From: CBDFHV01 sp965247705
GTDB lineage: Bacteria; Pseudomonadota; Alphaproteobacteria; Rhodospirillales; CAMCUA01
Assembly (NCBI GenBank): GCA_965247705.1
Contig: CBDFHV010000085.1
Span: 248,001 to 312,000 of the forward strand
Reading direction: 5' to 3'
Length of the DNA: 64,000 nt
Below the pieces are notes generated by a model. The model did not search any database. It saw only the letters and a program-made list of their open reading frames with translations, and was not told where the DNA came from. The stretch's first letter is position 1. Each line of letters starts with the position of its first letter. Shown piece by piece: positions 34,899 to 45,245 of this stretch. The position numbers were made by a program, and so were the translations under genes.

Positions 34899-37800
34899 TC
34901 AGGCGGCCACGGATTCGATTTGAACCGTGAAGGTGGCTTCGCCGTTGGTGACGGTGTAGCCATCGTCGCTATCGGAGTCGTCAACGTCGGCGATGGAGTC
35001 GCTGCCGTCGGAAGCGGAGAAACGGAAACTGTCATTTGCCGCGACCACCGGCTCACCGTCGTAGTGCACGGACAGGACCATCTCGTCGTAGCTCTGGTCG
35101 CCGGCCCGCCACCGATCCGCGAAACCGATCATCAGGTCATCGCCATCCGTGCCCGACATGGCGTGGATGGTGCCATCGGCATTGAGCGACGCCTCTCCGG
35201 AATGGAAGATGGCCCGCCCATGGACCGAATTCTCGCCGTCGACCAGGTTGCCCCGTGGGTCGAAGGACAACGGTGTGTCGCCTTCAAAGGCGTCGTCCAG
35301 CCAGGGGTACCGCGCTCCGCCGTTCTGGACCACGAACAGGCCGAAGCTCTCGCCCGGCGCCAGTCCGTCGAGGGTGGCGCTGACACCCGGAGCCCCGTCG
35401 CCGCCGTCGGTGACGCCGGACCACAGCATCTTCGGGTCGACCGGCTGACCGGCTTCGTCCAGGCGATACCAGCCGACTCCGTTGTTATAGACGGTGCTTT
35501 CGCTTTCCACGGTCAGGCGCACCCCGGTGGCATCGCCGGGTACGGTCATGTTCGCCGGATCCACCGCTGCCCGGCCGCCCGCCGCCCAATCGGGCGTGCC
35601 GGCCGCCCAGTCGGGGCTGAAGGGTTGCGGCGCGTCGGCCGCGTAGGTCAGTAGTCCGCCGTCGATATGGAACTGGGTGAAGGTATCCTCACCGCCATCC
35701 GGGTCCAGGGCAACGCCGTCCCGATACAAGGTGCCGAAATCGGGCCCGTCGGTAAGGGTGAAGACGATCTCGTCCGCCCCGTTGTCCACGTCCGCCACGC
35801 GCAAGGCCTCTGAGTCGATGAGGGCCTCTTCGCCGGCGGCCACGGACAGGCCATCGTTGGCGAGAAGCTCGGGCGCGTCGTTGACCGGCGCGACCGCAAT
35901 GGATGTCGCGGTGGAGTCTCCCCGCACGCCTTCGGTCGACAGGACCGAGGCGGCGATCCCCTGAAGGGAGCCGTTGAAATCGCTGGGTGGAGTCAGCGCC
36001 AGGCTGTCCAACGATGCCAGATCGTCACCGCTCAGCAGCCACGTGCCGTCGCCCCGATCGGTTCCGGCGGACAAGGCGGCCCCTTGCGGAATGCCGGTCA
36101 CGGTAATGGAATCGACACCCACCAGGTCGTGGGCGAAGCCGACGGACAGCCCAAGCGCGACGGGCGCGTCCTCGACACCGGCGGCCGGGGTGAGGGTCAC
36201 CTCGGGCGCCTGGCCGATCGCGTCCACCGGCACGATGCCGTCGGAAAACTGGAGAACCTCGATACCGCTCAAGCGGTCGACGCCTTCGGAGCCGGATACG
36301 ATGACGTCCGTCCCGTCAAAGGCGACCAGATAGTCGGCGTAGGCACCGGCATAGACGGCCGCGTCGACGCCCGCGCCGCCGGAGAGCCGGTCGTCGCCAT
36401 CGCCCCCGGCGAGAATGTCGTTGCCGGCACCGCCGTCAAGGCGGTTGGCTCCATCGTTGCCGACGATGATGTCGACGCCGCCGCCGCCGATGGCGTTCTC
36501 GATCGATATCAGGCGGTCGTCGTCGATTTCTTCGCCGCTCGCCGTTCCCGCGGCCAGATCGACGATGACGCCGAGGCCGGTACTGCCATAGGCGGCCGTA
36601 TCGTTGCCCGCTTGGCCATCGTAGAGATCGTCGCCGGCTCCGGTCCCACCGATGATGGTGTCGTCGCCGTCGCCGCCGTAGATGATGTCGTCGCCGTCGG
36701 TGCCGATCAGCACGTCGTCGCCGCCGCGACCTTCGATGACGTCGTCGCCGCCCAAACCCTCCACCCGGTCATTGCCCGGTCCGGCAATGATGGTGTCATT
36801 ACCGCCGCCGCCCAGGATGTTCTGGGGCTCAATGCGTCCGCTGCCGTCGTAGAAACCGGAGACCGATTGGGTCCAAACACCGTCCACCAACTGTCCGCCG
36901 GTGGCACCCACGGCACCGGTGGCGAGACCCGCGAACTGATCGTTGCCGTTCAAGCCCTGGGGGGTCGAGGCGCCCAGGTCCCCTCCCCGTCCCGGCACGC
37001 CGAAGCCACCGCCAATGTCGCCATCCAGCCTGTCGGGAGTCCCGGTGTAGTCGTCGCCGACAACGTTGATGGTCTGATCGCCACCGCCCTGACCGGTCCC
37101 GTCATCGGTGCCGCCAACCACGGAGCCGTCGCCGCCGGCAGCCGTGTCGAAGGAATCCAGGGAGTCGAAGCCCCCTGGCACGGTGCTATCCACCCCATAG
37201 GTGTTTTCCGTGCCTTGATGGATCGGCAAATGGGACAAGGGCCCCGAAAATCGGTCCACCAGGTCGCCGAGGCTGATCACCTGGATGGCGTTTGGCGGCA
37301 GGCCGAAGTCGCTGACAACGGTGAACTGGTTGGCCTCGTTGAGCACAACCAAGCCGGCCTTGTTGCGGACGATCACTTCACCGACGAAGGCGTCCAGTTC
37401 CTCCATCAGCACGACTTGCAGGTTTTGGCCGTCGGGAATCTCCAGCCCCATCTGGGTACCGCGAATGCCGATGGTGGCCACCGGCGTCTCAACGGTCATC
37501 GCCTCGGGGTTCATTTTGGCTATCTGACCGCTGACAAAGGCGAACAGTCCCTGGACGACCGACAGGGCGATGGAGCCTTCCTGGGTGCCCGGATCGTAAA
37601 TAAGCTCGTCGAGAACCATGCGGCCGTTTTGGGACATGGCGAACGACGTGTCGTCCGCCAGCACAATGCCGATCGCGCCCTCGGGCCCGGTCGTCAGGAC
37701 GTCGCCCTGTTAGACGGGGTCTCCCGCCTCCAGTTCGACGTGGGTTCCGTCGGCCCGGATGGCCGTGGCGTTGCCGGTGATGTTGTCCACTTTGCCGATG

Positions 37801-38117
37801 GCTTCGGCAACCACACCGCGCCCCGCGGCGGCGACCTGTGCGGGCGAAAGGGGTCCAGCCAGTTCTGTCACCAGTTGTCCGGGGAAGCGCGCGCCGGCGG
37901 GCGAAACCAGATCCGCCGCTTCGCCATTGAGGAAATAGTCGCGGACCACGGCATGTTCGCCCTCGGGTCCCGTCAACTGCAAATCGGTGCCGACGCGTTC
38001 GAACCTCGATGCGGCAAGCGGGAACGACTCGGGCAGACGGACGGGTCCATCCTGCGCCATCTCAAGGAAAAGCGAGGCTTCTCCGGCTTCGGGTGCTCCG
38101 TCGGATTTCCGCCACAT
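34899..38117 (-). pseudogene. FecR-domain/RTX-like calcium-binding surface protein with an internal ochre codon
   Basis: The two frames 37710-38117 and 34899-37664 are in the same phase, separated by one TAA at 37712-37710. Joined, they give about 1070 residues. The order is a unique N-terminus (MWRKSDGAPEAGEASLF), a FecR-like domain spanning the stop (ELEAGDPV-stop-QGDVLTTGPEGAIGIVLADD, then TSFAM), and Gly/Asp-rich haemolysin-type calcium repeats (GGGGNDTIIAGPGNDRVEG and similar). Ig/cadherin-like segments and a DUF4114-like C-terminal region follow. Tyr is usual at the stop position (TAC to TAA is one change). It would be a large secreted or surface adhesin. An internal start could still yield the C-terminal part. 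Confidence 0.8.
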
Positions 38118-38482
38118 GGTTCGCCCTACCGAGTCCTTGTTGCCTTGTACCCGCGCCCGGAAAACCCCTTACAGTTCCGCCCTTAACGTGTGTCGACCAG
38201 AGGCGGAAACGCCTGGCGAGGTACGGTCACATTGTTGGCAGACGGTCCCGAATCAGTCAGTGACGCGGGTCACAACTCGAAACTGGAAGTGACGAACAGG
38301 GCCGACCTATCTGTTTGTATGGGTTGCTCTTTGAGACTTGCGCATCGAAGATGGCACGGTCCGGTTTCCTGCGGTGAAACGACAAATCTCGCGACCCGGA
38401 CCAGGGACGGCATTGTTGTCAACAGATTTGGCGACGGGCCAATAGAACCGGCACACCCGGCTGAACGGCAGCGGAGCTAATC
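38118..38482. other. Intergenic region between divergent FecR-type and LuxR-type genes
   Basis: These 365 bp separate two divergent genes and contain no convincing protein gene. A short dyad TGAC-N4-GTCA lies at 38261-38272 (within gtgacgcgggtcac) and could be a CRP/FNR-type site, but it is weak. GGAG lies about eight bases before the ATG at 38483. No clear sigma-70 promoter could be fixed by eye. Confidence 0.4.
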
Positions 38483-39211
38483 ATGCGCATCGTATTCGCG
38501 GACGATCACAACCTAATTCGCGAGACAGTCGGTATTCTATTGAAGCGGATTACCAGCGATGTCGATGTCATCGAGGCGAGCAATTATCCGGAGGCGCTGG
38601 TCAAGGCATCGTCCGGGTCGGCGCCCGATCTGATCATCCTGGACCTGTTCATGCCGGGCATGAACCACCTCAAGGGCCTGGAGGAAATGCGCCAGAAGTT
38701 TCCCCGCGTCCCGATCGTGATCCTCACCGGATCCGTTGACCTGAACGATGCCTACGCGGCCCTCGAGAAGGGCGCTTCCGGCTACATCCCTAAAACCATC
38801 GGCAGCCAGCCCATGCTCAACGCCTTGCGACTGGTTCTGTCGGGCGAGAGGTTCCTGCCCTCGATGCTGGTCGCCGATGCGGAGAAACTGGATCTGAGCG
38901 GCGAGGGTCGGGGCGCGGAAATGCAACCGGGCAATCCCCTCGGCAAACTGACACCCCGGGAACGCGAGGTGGTTGCCCTGCTGACGGCCGGCCATCCCAA
39001 CAAGGAGATCGCGCGCCGCCTTGGTCTTCAGGAAATCACCGTCAAGGTGCATCTGAAGGGTATCTACCGCAAGCTCGGCGTCGCCAACCGAACCCAGGCC
39101 GTTCGGACCGTCATGGAGTTGGGGCTGGACCCGTCGATGCGGCGCCAGTTGAGCAATGTCGGCGCCGATGCCCCCATGGGTTGGGGATCGGCCGGCGGCG
39201 CAAAAGGCTGA
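38483..39211 (+). CDS. LuxR/NarL-family response regulator
   Basis: The 242-residue regulator has a receiver domain (IVFADDHNLIRETVGILL) with the phospho-acceptor aspartate in LIILDLFMPGM, the threonine in VILTGS and the lysine in YIPKTIG. The C-terminal LuxR helix-turn-helix reads LTPREREVVALLTAGHPNKE, then IARRLGLQEITVKVHLKGIY. It probably receives phosphate from the CHASE-PAS kinase encoded 127 bp downstream, and it lies opposite the FecR-type surface-protein gene, which may be a target. Confidence 0.93.
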   Translation: MRIVFADDHNLIRETVGILLKRITSDVDVIEASNYPEALVKASSGSAPDLIILDLFMPGMNHLKGLEEMRQKFPRVPIVILTGSVDLNDAYAALEKGASGYIPKTIGSQPMLNALRLVLSGERFLPSMLVADAEKLDLSGEGRGAEMQPGNPLGKLTPREREVVALLTAGHPNKEIARRLGLQEITVKVHLKGIYRKLGVANRTQAVRTVMELGLDPSMRRQLSNVGADAPMGWGSAGGAKG

Positions 39212-39338
39212 CCGCGACCCCGTCCCGGGCGGCGAAGGCCTATTCGACCGTATTGCTTCGCCCTGCCCCCATATCCGATAACGTTAGCCGACGACGCACA
39301 CCCACCGAGCGCCACGAACGCCACCAATCGGGCACCTC

Positions 39339-41558
39339 ATGACAGAATCGGGCCGCAAGACCGTTCGGCGTTGGCGTGAGCCGTCCTGGGGCTACTGGAG
39401 CGGCGCGATCGTCTTCATCGTCGGCGTCAGCATTTCAGCCACGGGATTCACGGTCGTCCGCGATCAACTGGAGGAAAAAGCACGCATCGCCTTCGAAGGG
39501 GCGCTTTACGATCATGTGCGGGTGATCGCCACGGGTCTCCTGCGGTCCGTGAGCATGGTCGAGTCCATCGGTGATTATTTCGCCGCGACCAGTTTCGTTA
39601 CGGCCAGCCAATTCGACGTCTTCACCGACGGCTTGCTGCGCCGCCACGACGGCACGAAAGCCCTGGAGTGGATTCCGCGCATTGCGCACGACGCGCGCTC
39701 CGCTTTCGAGTCCGACATGAGCGCGGTTCATCCCGGCTTCGGAATCACGGAACGGTCCGATCCCGGACGCCTCGTCCCGGCGGAAACGCGAAACGAATAC
39801 TTTCCCGTTACCTACGTCGCGCCTCTTGACGGTAACCGCGCGGCGGTTGGCTACGATCTGGCGTCGGAAGAGTCCCGGCGACGGGCGCTGGAGTCAGCCC
39901 GGGACAGGAAACAGGCGATCGCGACCGCCCCCATCACCCTCGTTCAGGGCGATAAGGCGCGACAAGGTTTTCTGGTCCTGAACCCGGTGTTCGGCGTCAC
40001 CGACAACCGCGATCAGCCTTCCGCAAAGGACGAATCCTTGCGGGGATTCACCGTCGGCGTGTTCGTCGTCGGCGACTTGGTCGATAGGGCCCTGCTCGCG
40101 CTTAAACCCAAGCCTATCGTCCTGCGACTCGACGATGTCACCGATGGAATCGCCAAACCGCTCTACCAACGGCTGTTCCCGTCGGCGCTGAAGCCACGCG
40201 CGGCTCCCGCGGACGATGAGGCGGTAATCTTTGACCGTACCCTCGACATCGCCGTTGCCGGCCGCAGATGGCGTATCAACGGTCGCGCGCGGATGCAGGA
40301 CTTCAACCACGGAAATCGGGGAGTTCAGGCCTGGACGATCCTTATCGCCGGCATTCTGCTGTCGACGCTCATCAGCCTGAACCTCTTCTCATACGCCCGG
40401 TCCGATGCTCGGATCCGCCGCCTTGTGGCCGATCGCACCAACGAACTGGTGGAAAGCCGCCGCCGGTTGGCCGCCGTCCTGGACACGGTGGCCGATGGAA
40501 TCATCACCATCGACAGTCGAGGAACGATCCTTTCCGCCAATCCGGCCGGCAGATCCATGTTCGACTACGGTGAGGACGAACTGATCGGCAACAACGTCAA
40601 GATGCTTGTCCCGTCGCCGCATCGGGAACGGCACGACACCTATATTGGCGACTACTTGCGCACGGGCGTCGGCGGCATTATCGGCCGGCGCCGAGAACTC
40701 CGCGGTCAGCGGAAGGATGGCGCCGAGTTTCCCATGGAGCTCGCGATCACCGATGTCACATTGGCCAACGATCGCATTTTCGTCGGCATCGTGCGCGATA
40801 TCTCGGACCGCAGGCAGGCGGAACGAACGAAGGATCAGTTCCTGGCAAACGTCAGTCACGAGCTGCGCACGCCATTGACCGTGATCAAGGGATACCTGCC
40901 GTTTCTTCGTCGCGCCGAACGCATGCCCGACGCCGATTCAATCACCACCATGGCGGGCAAGATGGATGACGCGGCGGGAGAGCTTCTCGAACTCATCGAT
41001 TCCCTGTTCGATTTCTCTCGCCTGGAATCGAGGTCGCTTAAACTGAATTTCGGCGACGTGGATTGCGAGGCCCTGCTCGAGGAGGTCGCGGCGGGCTTCC
41101 GGGCCAAGGCCGAGGCCAAAGGTCTGGAGTTGCGCGTGCAGGCGGCGCCGTGCATCGTGGTCGCCGACAAGGACCGACTAAAACGTGTCCTCCACACCCT
41201 CATGGACAACGCCATCAAGTTCACGGAGGCGGGCCATGTGACCCTTGCCGTCGCCATGGACGCCGGATCCGAATCGTCAACGTTCGCCGTATCGGATACC
41301 GGTCCTGGCATTCCGCAGGACCACCGGGACACCATCTTCGATCGGTTTCGTCAACTGGATGGAACGTCGACCCGGCATGCGGGCGGCGCGGGACTGGGGC
41401 TCTCCGTCGCCAGGGATCTGGTGGCCCTGCACGGTGGCGAAATCGAGGTTTCAGGAACCCCGGGTCAAGGCGCGACGTTCCGCTTCCGGATACCCCTGGC
41501 GGCTTCCCGCGCCGCGACTGGACGCCGCGAAGACCATGCACTTGTAAGGGAGGCCTGA
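39339..41558 (+). CDS. CHASE-PAS sensor histidine kinase
   Basis: The 739-residue membrane kinase starts with a short cytoplasmic tail and a helix (AIVFIVGVSISATGF). A periplasmic CHASE domain follows (FVTASQFDVFTDGLLRRHDG, then ALEWIPRI, then YDLASEESRRRALE). After a second helix (WTILIAGILLSTLISLNLFSYA) comes a PAS domain (AVLDTVADGIITIDSRGTIL). The HisKA phospho-histidine is in NVSHELRTPLTVIKGYL, and the ATPase domain has DNAIKFTEAGH and GGAGLGLSVARDL. CHASE domains bind small extracellular ligands such as cytokinin-like or aromatic compounds. The receiver-GGDEF gene begins one base after its stop, so the two form a unit. Confidence 0.93.
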   Translation: MTESGRKTVRRWREPSWGYWSGAIVFIVGVSISATGFTVVRDQLEEKARIAFEGALYDHVRVIATGLLRSVSMVESIGDYFAATSFVTASQFDVFTDGLLRRHDGTKALEWIPRIAHDARSAFESDMSAVHPGFGITERSDPGRLVPAETRNEYFPVTYVAPLDGNRAAVGYDLASEESRRRALESARDRKQAIATAPITLVQGDKARQGFLVLNPVFGVTDNRDQPSAKDESLRGFTVGVFVVGDLVDRALLALKPKPIVLRLDDVTDGIAKPLYQRLFPSALKPRAAPADDEAVIFDRTLDIAVAGRRWRINGRARMQDFNHGNRGVQAWTILIAGILLSTLISLNLFSYARSDARIRRLVADRTNELVESRRRLAAVLDTVADGIITIDSRGTILSANPAGRSMFDYGEDELIGNNVKMLVPSPHRERHDTYIGDYLRTGVGGIIGRRRELRGQRKDGAEFPMELAITDVTLANDRIFVGIVRDISDRRQAERTKDQFLANVSHELRTPLTVIKGYLPFLRRAERMPDADSITTMAGKMDDAAGELLELIDSLFDFSRLESRSLKLNFGDVDCEALLEEVAAGFRAKAEAKGLELRVQAAPCIVVADKDRLKRVLHTLMDNAIKFTEAGHVTLAVAMDAGSESSTFAVSDTGPGIPQDHRDTIFDRFRQLDGTSTRHAGGAGLGLSVARDLVALHGGEIEVSGTPGQGATFRFRIPLAASRAATGRREDHALVREA

Positions 41559-41559
41559 C

Positions 41560-42465
41560 GTGGCGCGCATCCTCGTCGTCGAAGACAATGACGACATCCG
41601 GGACCTCATTCGGCAGCATCTGGTCTTCGAGGGCCACGACGTGCTCGAGGCCGTGAATGGGCGACAAGGCGTGGAGGTGTGTCGGGAAAAGCGTCCCGCT
41701 CTGGTCGTTCTCGATATCATGATGCCGGATATGGACGGCTTGGAGGCCTGCCGGCACCTGAGGGAAGATCCCGTGACGGCCACTACCTTCATCATCATGC
41801 TGTCCGCCAAATCCGCGATCGCCGACCGAATCGTCGGTCTGGATACGGGTGCCGACTCCTACCTGCCCAAGCCCTTCGACCCGGACGAGCTGCACGCCAT
41901 GGTCCGGGCCGGGCTGCGCACGGTGGAGGATCGCCGGCACGCGACCCACGATGCCCTGACGAAACTTCCGAACCGACGGTCCTTTGACCAGATGATCGCA
42001 CGGGAACTGGCGGCGACCCTTCGCTACGGCCATTCCCTGTCCCTTGTCATGGCGGACCTCGACCACTTCAAGAAGGTTAACGACGCCTTCGGTCATGGGG
42101 TTGGCGATGTGGTGCTCAAGGAGCTCGCCAACCGGCTGCGCACCTTGTCGCGACCCACGGATCTGCCGTTTCGCTGGGGCGGTGAGGAGTTTGCCTGGCT
42201 GTTGCCGGAGACGAATATTCAGGGCGCCCAGGTGGCGGCGGAGAGATTTCGCGTCGCCGTGGAGTCCGAGCGGTTCGAGAAGGCCGGCCGGCTGACCGTG
42301 AGTCTGGGGGTCGCCGAGGCCGTCGCGATCGAGGGTGCCTCGGAGCTGTGCGAAAACGCCGACGAGGCCTTGTACCGGGCAAAGGAGAAGGGCCGCAACC
42401 GGGTGGAGTCCTACCGGAACGGCGTCGTTTCCCTCAACCGCGTCAACGCGCGGCAACGGTCGTGA
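41560..42465 (+). CDS. Receiver-GGDEF diguanylate cyclase response regulator
   Basis: The 301-residue protein has an N-terminal receiver (VVEDNDDIRDLIRQHL, aspartate in VVLDIMMPDMDG, lysine in SYLPKPF) joined to a GGDEF domain. The active-site motif is intact as GGEEF, and RPTD lies five residues before it, matching the inhibitory I-site RxxD. The substrate region DHFKKVNDAFGHGVGD is conserved. It should make c-di-GMP when phosphorylated by the preceding kinase, linking the CHASE signal to second-messenger output. Starts with GTG at 41560. Confidence 0.94.
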   Translation: MARILVVEDNDDIRDLIRQHLVFEGHDVLEAVNGRQGVEVCREKRPALVVLDIMMPDMDGLEACRHLREDPVTATTFIIMLSAKSAIADRIVGLDTGADSYLPKPFDPDELHAMVRAGLRTVEDRRHATHDALTKLPNRRSFDQMIARELAATLRYGHSLSLVMADLDHFKKVNDAFGHGVGDVVLKELANRLRTLSRPTDLPFRWGGEEFAWLLPETNIQGAQVAAERFRVAVESERFEKAGRLTVSLGVAEAVAIEGASELCENADEALYRAKEKGRNRVESYRNGVVSLNRVNARQRS

Positions 42466-42488
42466 CGGGCCGGACTCCGGTTCAGCCG

Positions 42489-43424
42489 ATGACGTCCGTC
42501 GGCATCGTCGGCGCGGGATTGATCGGCGCTGGCTGGGCGGTGCAAATGATGGCCGCGGGATATCGGGTGGTGGCCACGGATAGCGATCCCGCGGCCGAGG
42601 ATCGCCTGGCCGAAACCGTGGCCCGGACGTGGCCCCGCCGCGCCGCCATGGGCCTGGCCGACGGCGCCCGTGCGGACAATTGGCGATTCGTCCGCCGCAT
42701 CGACGCGTTGCCCACGGACCTGGAGCTGGTCCAGGAATGCGTCCTCGATGTCGCATCGGTAAAGCGACAAGTGTTCCAGGGCCTCGACGCGCACCTGCCG
42801 GAGGAGGTTCCGATTGCCTCCAGCACGTCGGCCTTGGTGATGACGCCCTTCCAGGACGATATGCGTGCGCCCCAGCGCCTGTTCACCGGCCATCCCATGA
42901 CGCCCCCCTACCTCATGCCGCTGGTGGAGGTGAGTGGCGGCAACAAGACGGATCCGGCGATCCTCGACTGGGCGATGGCGTTCTACGAACGCGCCGGCAT
43001 GGTTCCCGTTCGCCTGAACCGGGAGATCGTCGGTCATATCGTCAACCGTCTGCAGGCCGCCCTCTACCGGGAAGCGGTGAACCTGGTGGTCGAAGGCATC
43101 GCCGACGTGGCCAGCGTCGACAAGGCGGTGACCCACGGACCCGGGCTTCGCCAGTCGGTGCTGGGGCCGCACCTGGCCTATCACCTGGCCGGCGGCTCCG
43201 GCGGCTTTCGCCGCTATATGGAGCACCTGGGTCCCAGCCAGGAGCGCCGCTGGGCGGACTTGGGGGAGCCCCGGCTGACGGCGGAAGTCCAGGCCCTGCT
43301 GACCGCCGGCGTGGAGGCCGAGGCCGGTGACCGGTCGGTGGCCGACCTGGAAGTCATGCGCGACCGATGTCTGCTGGCGGTGCGCCAGGCCCTCGACACG
43401 GCCCGGGGCAAGCGGGGCAAGTAG
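42489..43424 (+). CDS. NAD-dependent 3-hydroxyacyl-type dehydrogenase
   Basis: The 311-residue protein has a Rossmann N-terminus (VGIVGAGLIGAGWAVQMMAA) and the hydroxyacyl-CoA dehydrogenase signature region (FTGHPMTPPYLMPLVEVSGG, then REIVGHIVNRLQAALYREAV). This group includes carnitine 3-dehydrogenase, L-gulonate 3-dehydrogenase and 3-hydroxybutyryl-CoA dehydrogenase; sequence alone does not choose between them. The ATG at 42489 lies 23 bp after the cyclase gene. It converges on the EamA array and has no clear pathway partner here. Confidence 0.85.
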   Translation: MTSVGIVGAGLIGAGWAVQMMAAGYRVVATDSDPAAEDRLAETVARTWPRRAAMGLADGARADNWRFVRRIDALPTDLELVQECVLDVASVKRQVFQGLDAHLPEEVPIASSTSALVMTPFQDDMRAPQRLFTGHPMTPPYLMPLVEVSGGNKTDPAILDWAMAFYERAGMVPVRLNREIVGHIVNRLQAALYREAVNLVVEGIADVASVDKAVTHGPGLRQSVLGPHLAYHLAGGSGGFRRYMEHLGPSQERRWADLGEPRLTAEVQALLTAGVEAEAGDRSVADLEVMRDRCLLAVRQALDTARGKRGK

Positions 43425-43456
43425 ACGCGCGCAGGATAGTGGGGAGGCTCCGGCCC

Positions 43457-44353
43457 CTACCCTTCCCCTCCTTTGCGAACCCGCTCCCGGTGGATGATGT
43501 AGAGCCCCGCAGCGACGATCACGACGGCTCCCGCGCCGGCCCAGATGTCGGGAATCTCGTCGAAAATCACGTAACCATAGATCGTCGCCCAGATCAGGCC
43601 GATGTAGGTGTAGGGCGCCACCACCGATGCCGGCGCGGCGGAGAAGGCGCGAATGAAGCAAAGGTGGATCAGGATTCCGAAGCATCCGGTGATGCCAATC
43701 ATCATCCAGGCCAACGGATCGGGCCATATCCAGTAGAACGGCACCACCGCCGAAAACACCAGGACTCCCGCGATCGGCGTGTAGGCCATGGTGGTGAGCG
43801 TCGAATCCCTGGCGCTGAGCTGACGGGTGATGATCTAAAAAAGGGCAAAACAAACCGCCGCGCCAAGGGGCAGGAGGGACTGGATCTGGAACACGTCGGA
43901 CCCAGGCCGGATGACGATCACGGCGCCCAGGAACCCCGCCACCACCCCAAGCCAACGACGCATCCCGACTTGCTCGGCCAGGATCGGTACCGACAGGGCC
44001 GTAACCAGCAACGGCGCCAAGTACAAAATAGCGTTGGCGTTGGCCAGCGGTATGGTCCTCAGGCCGGTATAGAACATGATGGTGGCGGAGGCCAGGAGGA
44101 GGGAACGCAGGATCTGCAGCCCGGGACTCGTGCTCACCACCAGGGTGCGAGGCAGACGGCGGCTCAACCAGGCATACAGAATGATGACGTGGAACAGATA
44201 CCGGCCCCACACCAGCAACGGCGCCGGATAAATCGAAACCAGATACTTGACCAAAGTGTCGCTGGTCACGAACAGCAGGGTGGCGAAACACATCCACAGG
44301 ATGCCCCGCGTGCTGGCCGTCAGCGGTGTGCGCTGCCTCGGCTCACGGGTCAT
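43457..44353 (-). pseudogene. EamA-family transporter interrupted by an amber codon (array member 1)
   Basis: The upstream part (44353 to 43838) and downstream part (43834 to 43457) are in the same frame, separated by one TAG at 43837-43835. Read through, the sequence is VCFALF-stop-IITRQLSARDSTLTTMAY; the neighbouring paralogue reads FALFQIVTRQLSGRD, so CAG has become TAG. Without the stop it would be a ten-helix EamA/DMT transporter of 298 residues with two internal repeats. The change abuts an A-run on the plus strand (ctaaaaaa), so a base-calling error is possible. It overlaps the next gene's end by about 11 bp. Confidence 0.85.
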
Positions 44354-45245
44354 GATCATTCGATCCCGCCGCCGAAGGACTTTGCCACCCTTCCCGGTGA
44401 AAGATGTAGACGCCGCTGGCAACGATGACCATCGCCCCGGCAATGGTCCAGGCATCGGGAATCTCGTCGAACAGGATAAATCCGAGCAGGCCTGCCCAGA
44501 TCAGGGTCAGATAGGTGAACGGCGCAACCGTCGCCGCCGGCGCCGCCGCAAAGGAGCGGATCAGCATCAGATGGGCGATGAAGCCGAACACCCCGGTGGC
44601 CGCCATCAGGCCCCAATGGAACACCACCGGCATGACCCAAACGGTTGGCATGACCAGACTGGCCACCACCGCGCCCACCAGGGGAGTGTAGGCCATGGTG
44701 GTCACCGGATCGTCGCGACCGCTCAGTTGGCGGGTCACGATCTGAAACAGGGCGAATTGGAAGGCCGCCGCCAGGGGCAGCAGCACGGCGACTTGAACCG
44801 CTCCCTGCCCCGGCCGCAGCAGGATGACCACCCCGAGGAACCCGACGAGCACCGCCGCCCAGCGACGCGGACCCACCCGCTCAGCCAACAGCGGCGCGGA
44901 CAGCGCCGTCACGATGACCGGTGAAATGTTCAGCACAGCCACGGCATCGGCAAGGGGCACGTAACGCAATCCCAGATAGAAGCATCCAGTCGTGCCCAAC
45001 AGTAAGGCCGAGCGAACAAGCTGGAGGCCCGGGTTGCCCGTGCGCAAGGCGGGGCCCAACCGCCGGCCCAGCCAGACAAAGATCAGCAGGGCCTGGAACA
45101 CGTGACGGGACCAGATCAATTCCCAGGTCGGATAGCTGCCGCTCAAGTGCTTGGCCACCGTGTCGCTGGCCACCATGAACAGGGTCGCCATCGCCATCCA
45201 CTGGATTCCCCGCCGCACATCGTTCGCCGCCGCGGAACTATCCAT
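44343..45245 (-). CDS. EamA-family (DMT) transporter, array member 2
   Basis: The 300-residue protein has ten predicted membrane helices in two EamA repeats. The first starts GIQWMAMATLFMVASDTVAK, and the second includes TYLTLIWAGLLGFILFDEIP. It is the closest relative of array member 1. Substrates of these drug/metabolite-type exporters are diverse (amino acids, purines, riboflavin-like compounds), and none can be assigned. The ATG at 45245 overlaps the end of the next gene upstream, suggesting cotranslation. A longer frame to 45317 is less likely. Confidence 0.9.
   Translation of the reverse strand: MDSSAAANDVRRGIQWMAMATLFMVASDTVAKHLSGSYPTWELIWSRHVFQALLIFVWLGRRLGPALRTGNPGLQLVRSALLLGTTGCFYLGLRYVPLADAVAVLNISPVIVTALSAPLLAERVGPRRWAAVLVGFLGVVILLRPGQGAVQVAVLLPLAAAFQFALFQIVTRQLSGRDDPVTTMAYTPLVGAVVASLVMPTVWVMPVVFHWGLMAATGVFGFIAHLMLIRSFAAAPAATVAPFTYLTLIWAGLLGFILFDEIPDAWTIAGAMVIVASGVYIFHREGWQSPSAAGSNDHDP

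Noticed and set aside
36340..36840. Apparent short DNA repeats, checked as a possible CRISPR array
   Set aside because: They are irregular and in frame with Gly/Asp-rich calcium-binding repeats; there are no identical repeats with unique spacers. No CRISPR array was found in the window.
37710..37712. Programmed stop-codon readthrough or recoding at the ochre codon (and at the amber codon at 43835)
   Set aside because: The two stops differ (TAA for Tyr, TAG for Gln), no recoding stem or shared context is visible, and single-base mutation or base-calling error explains each.
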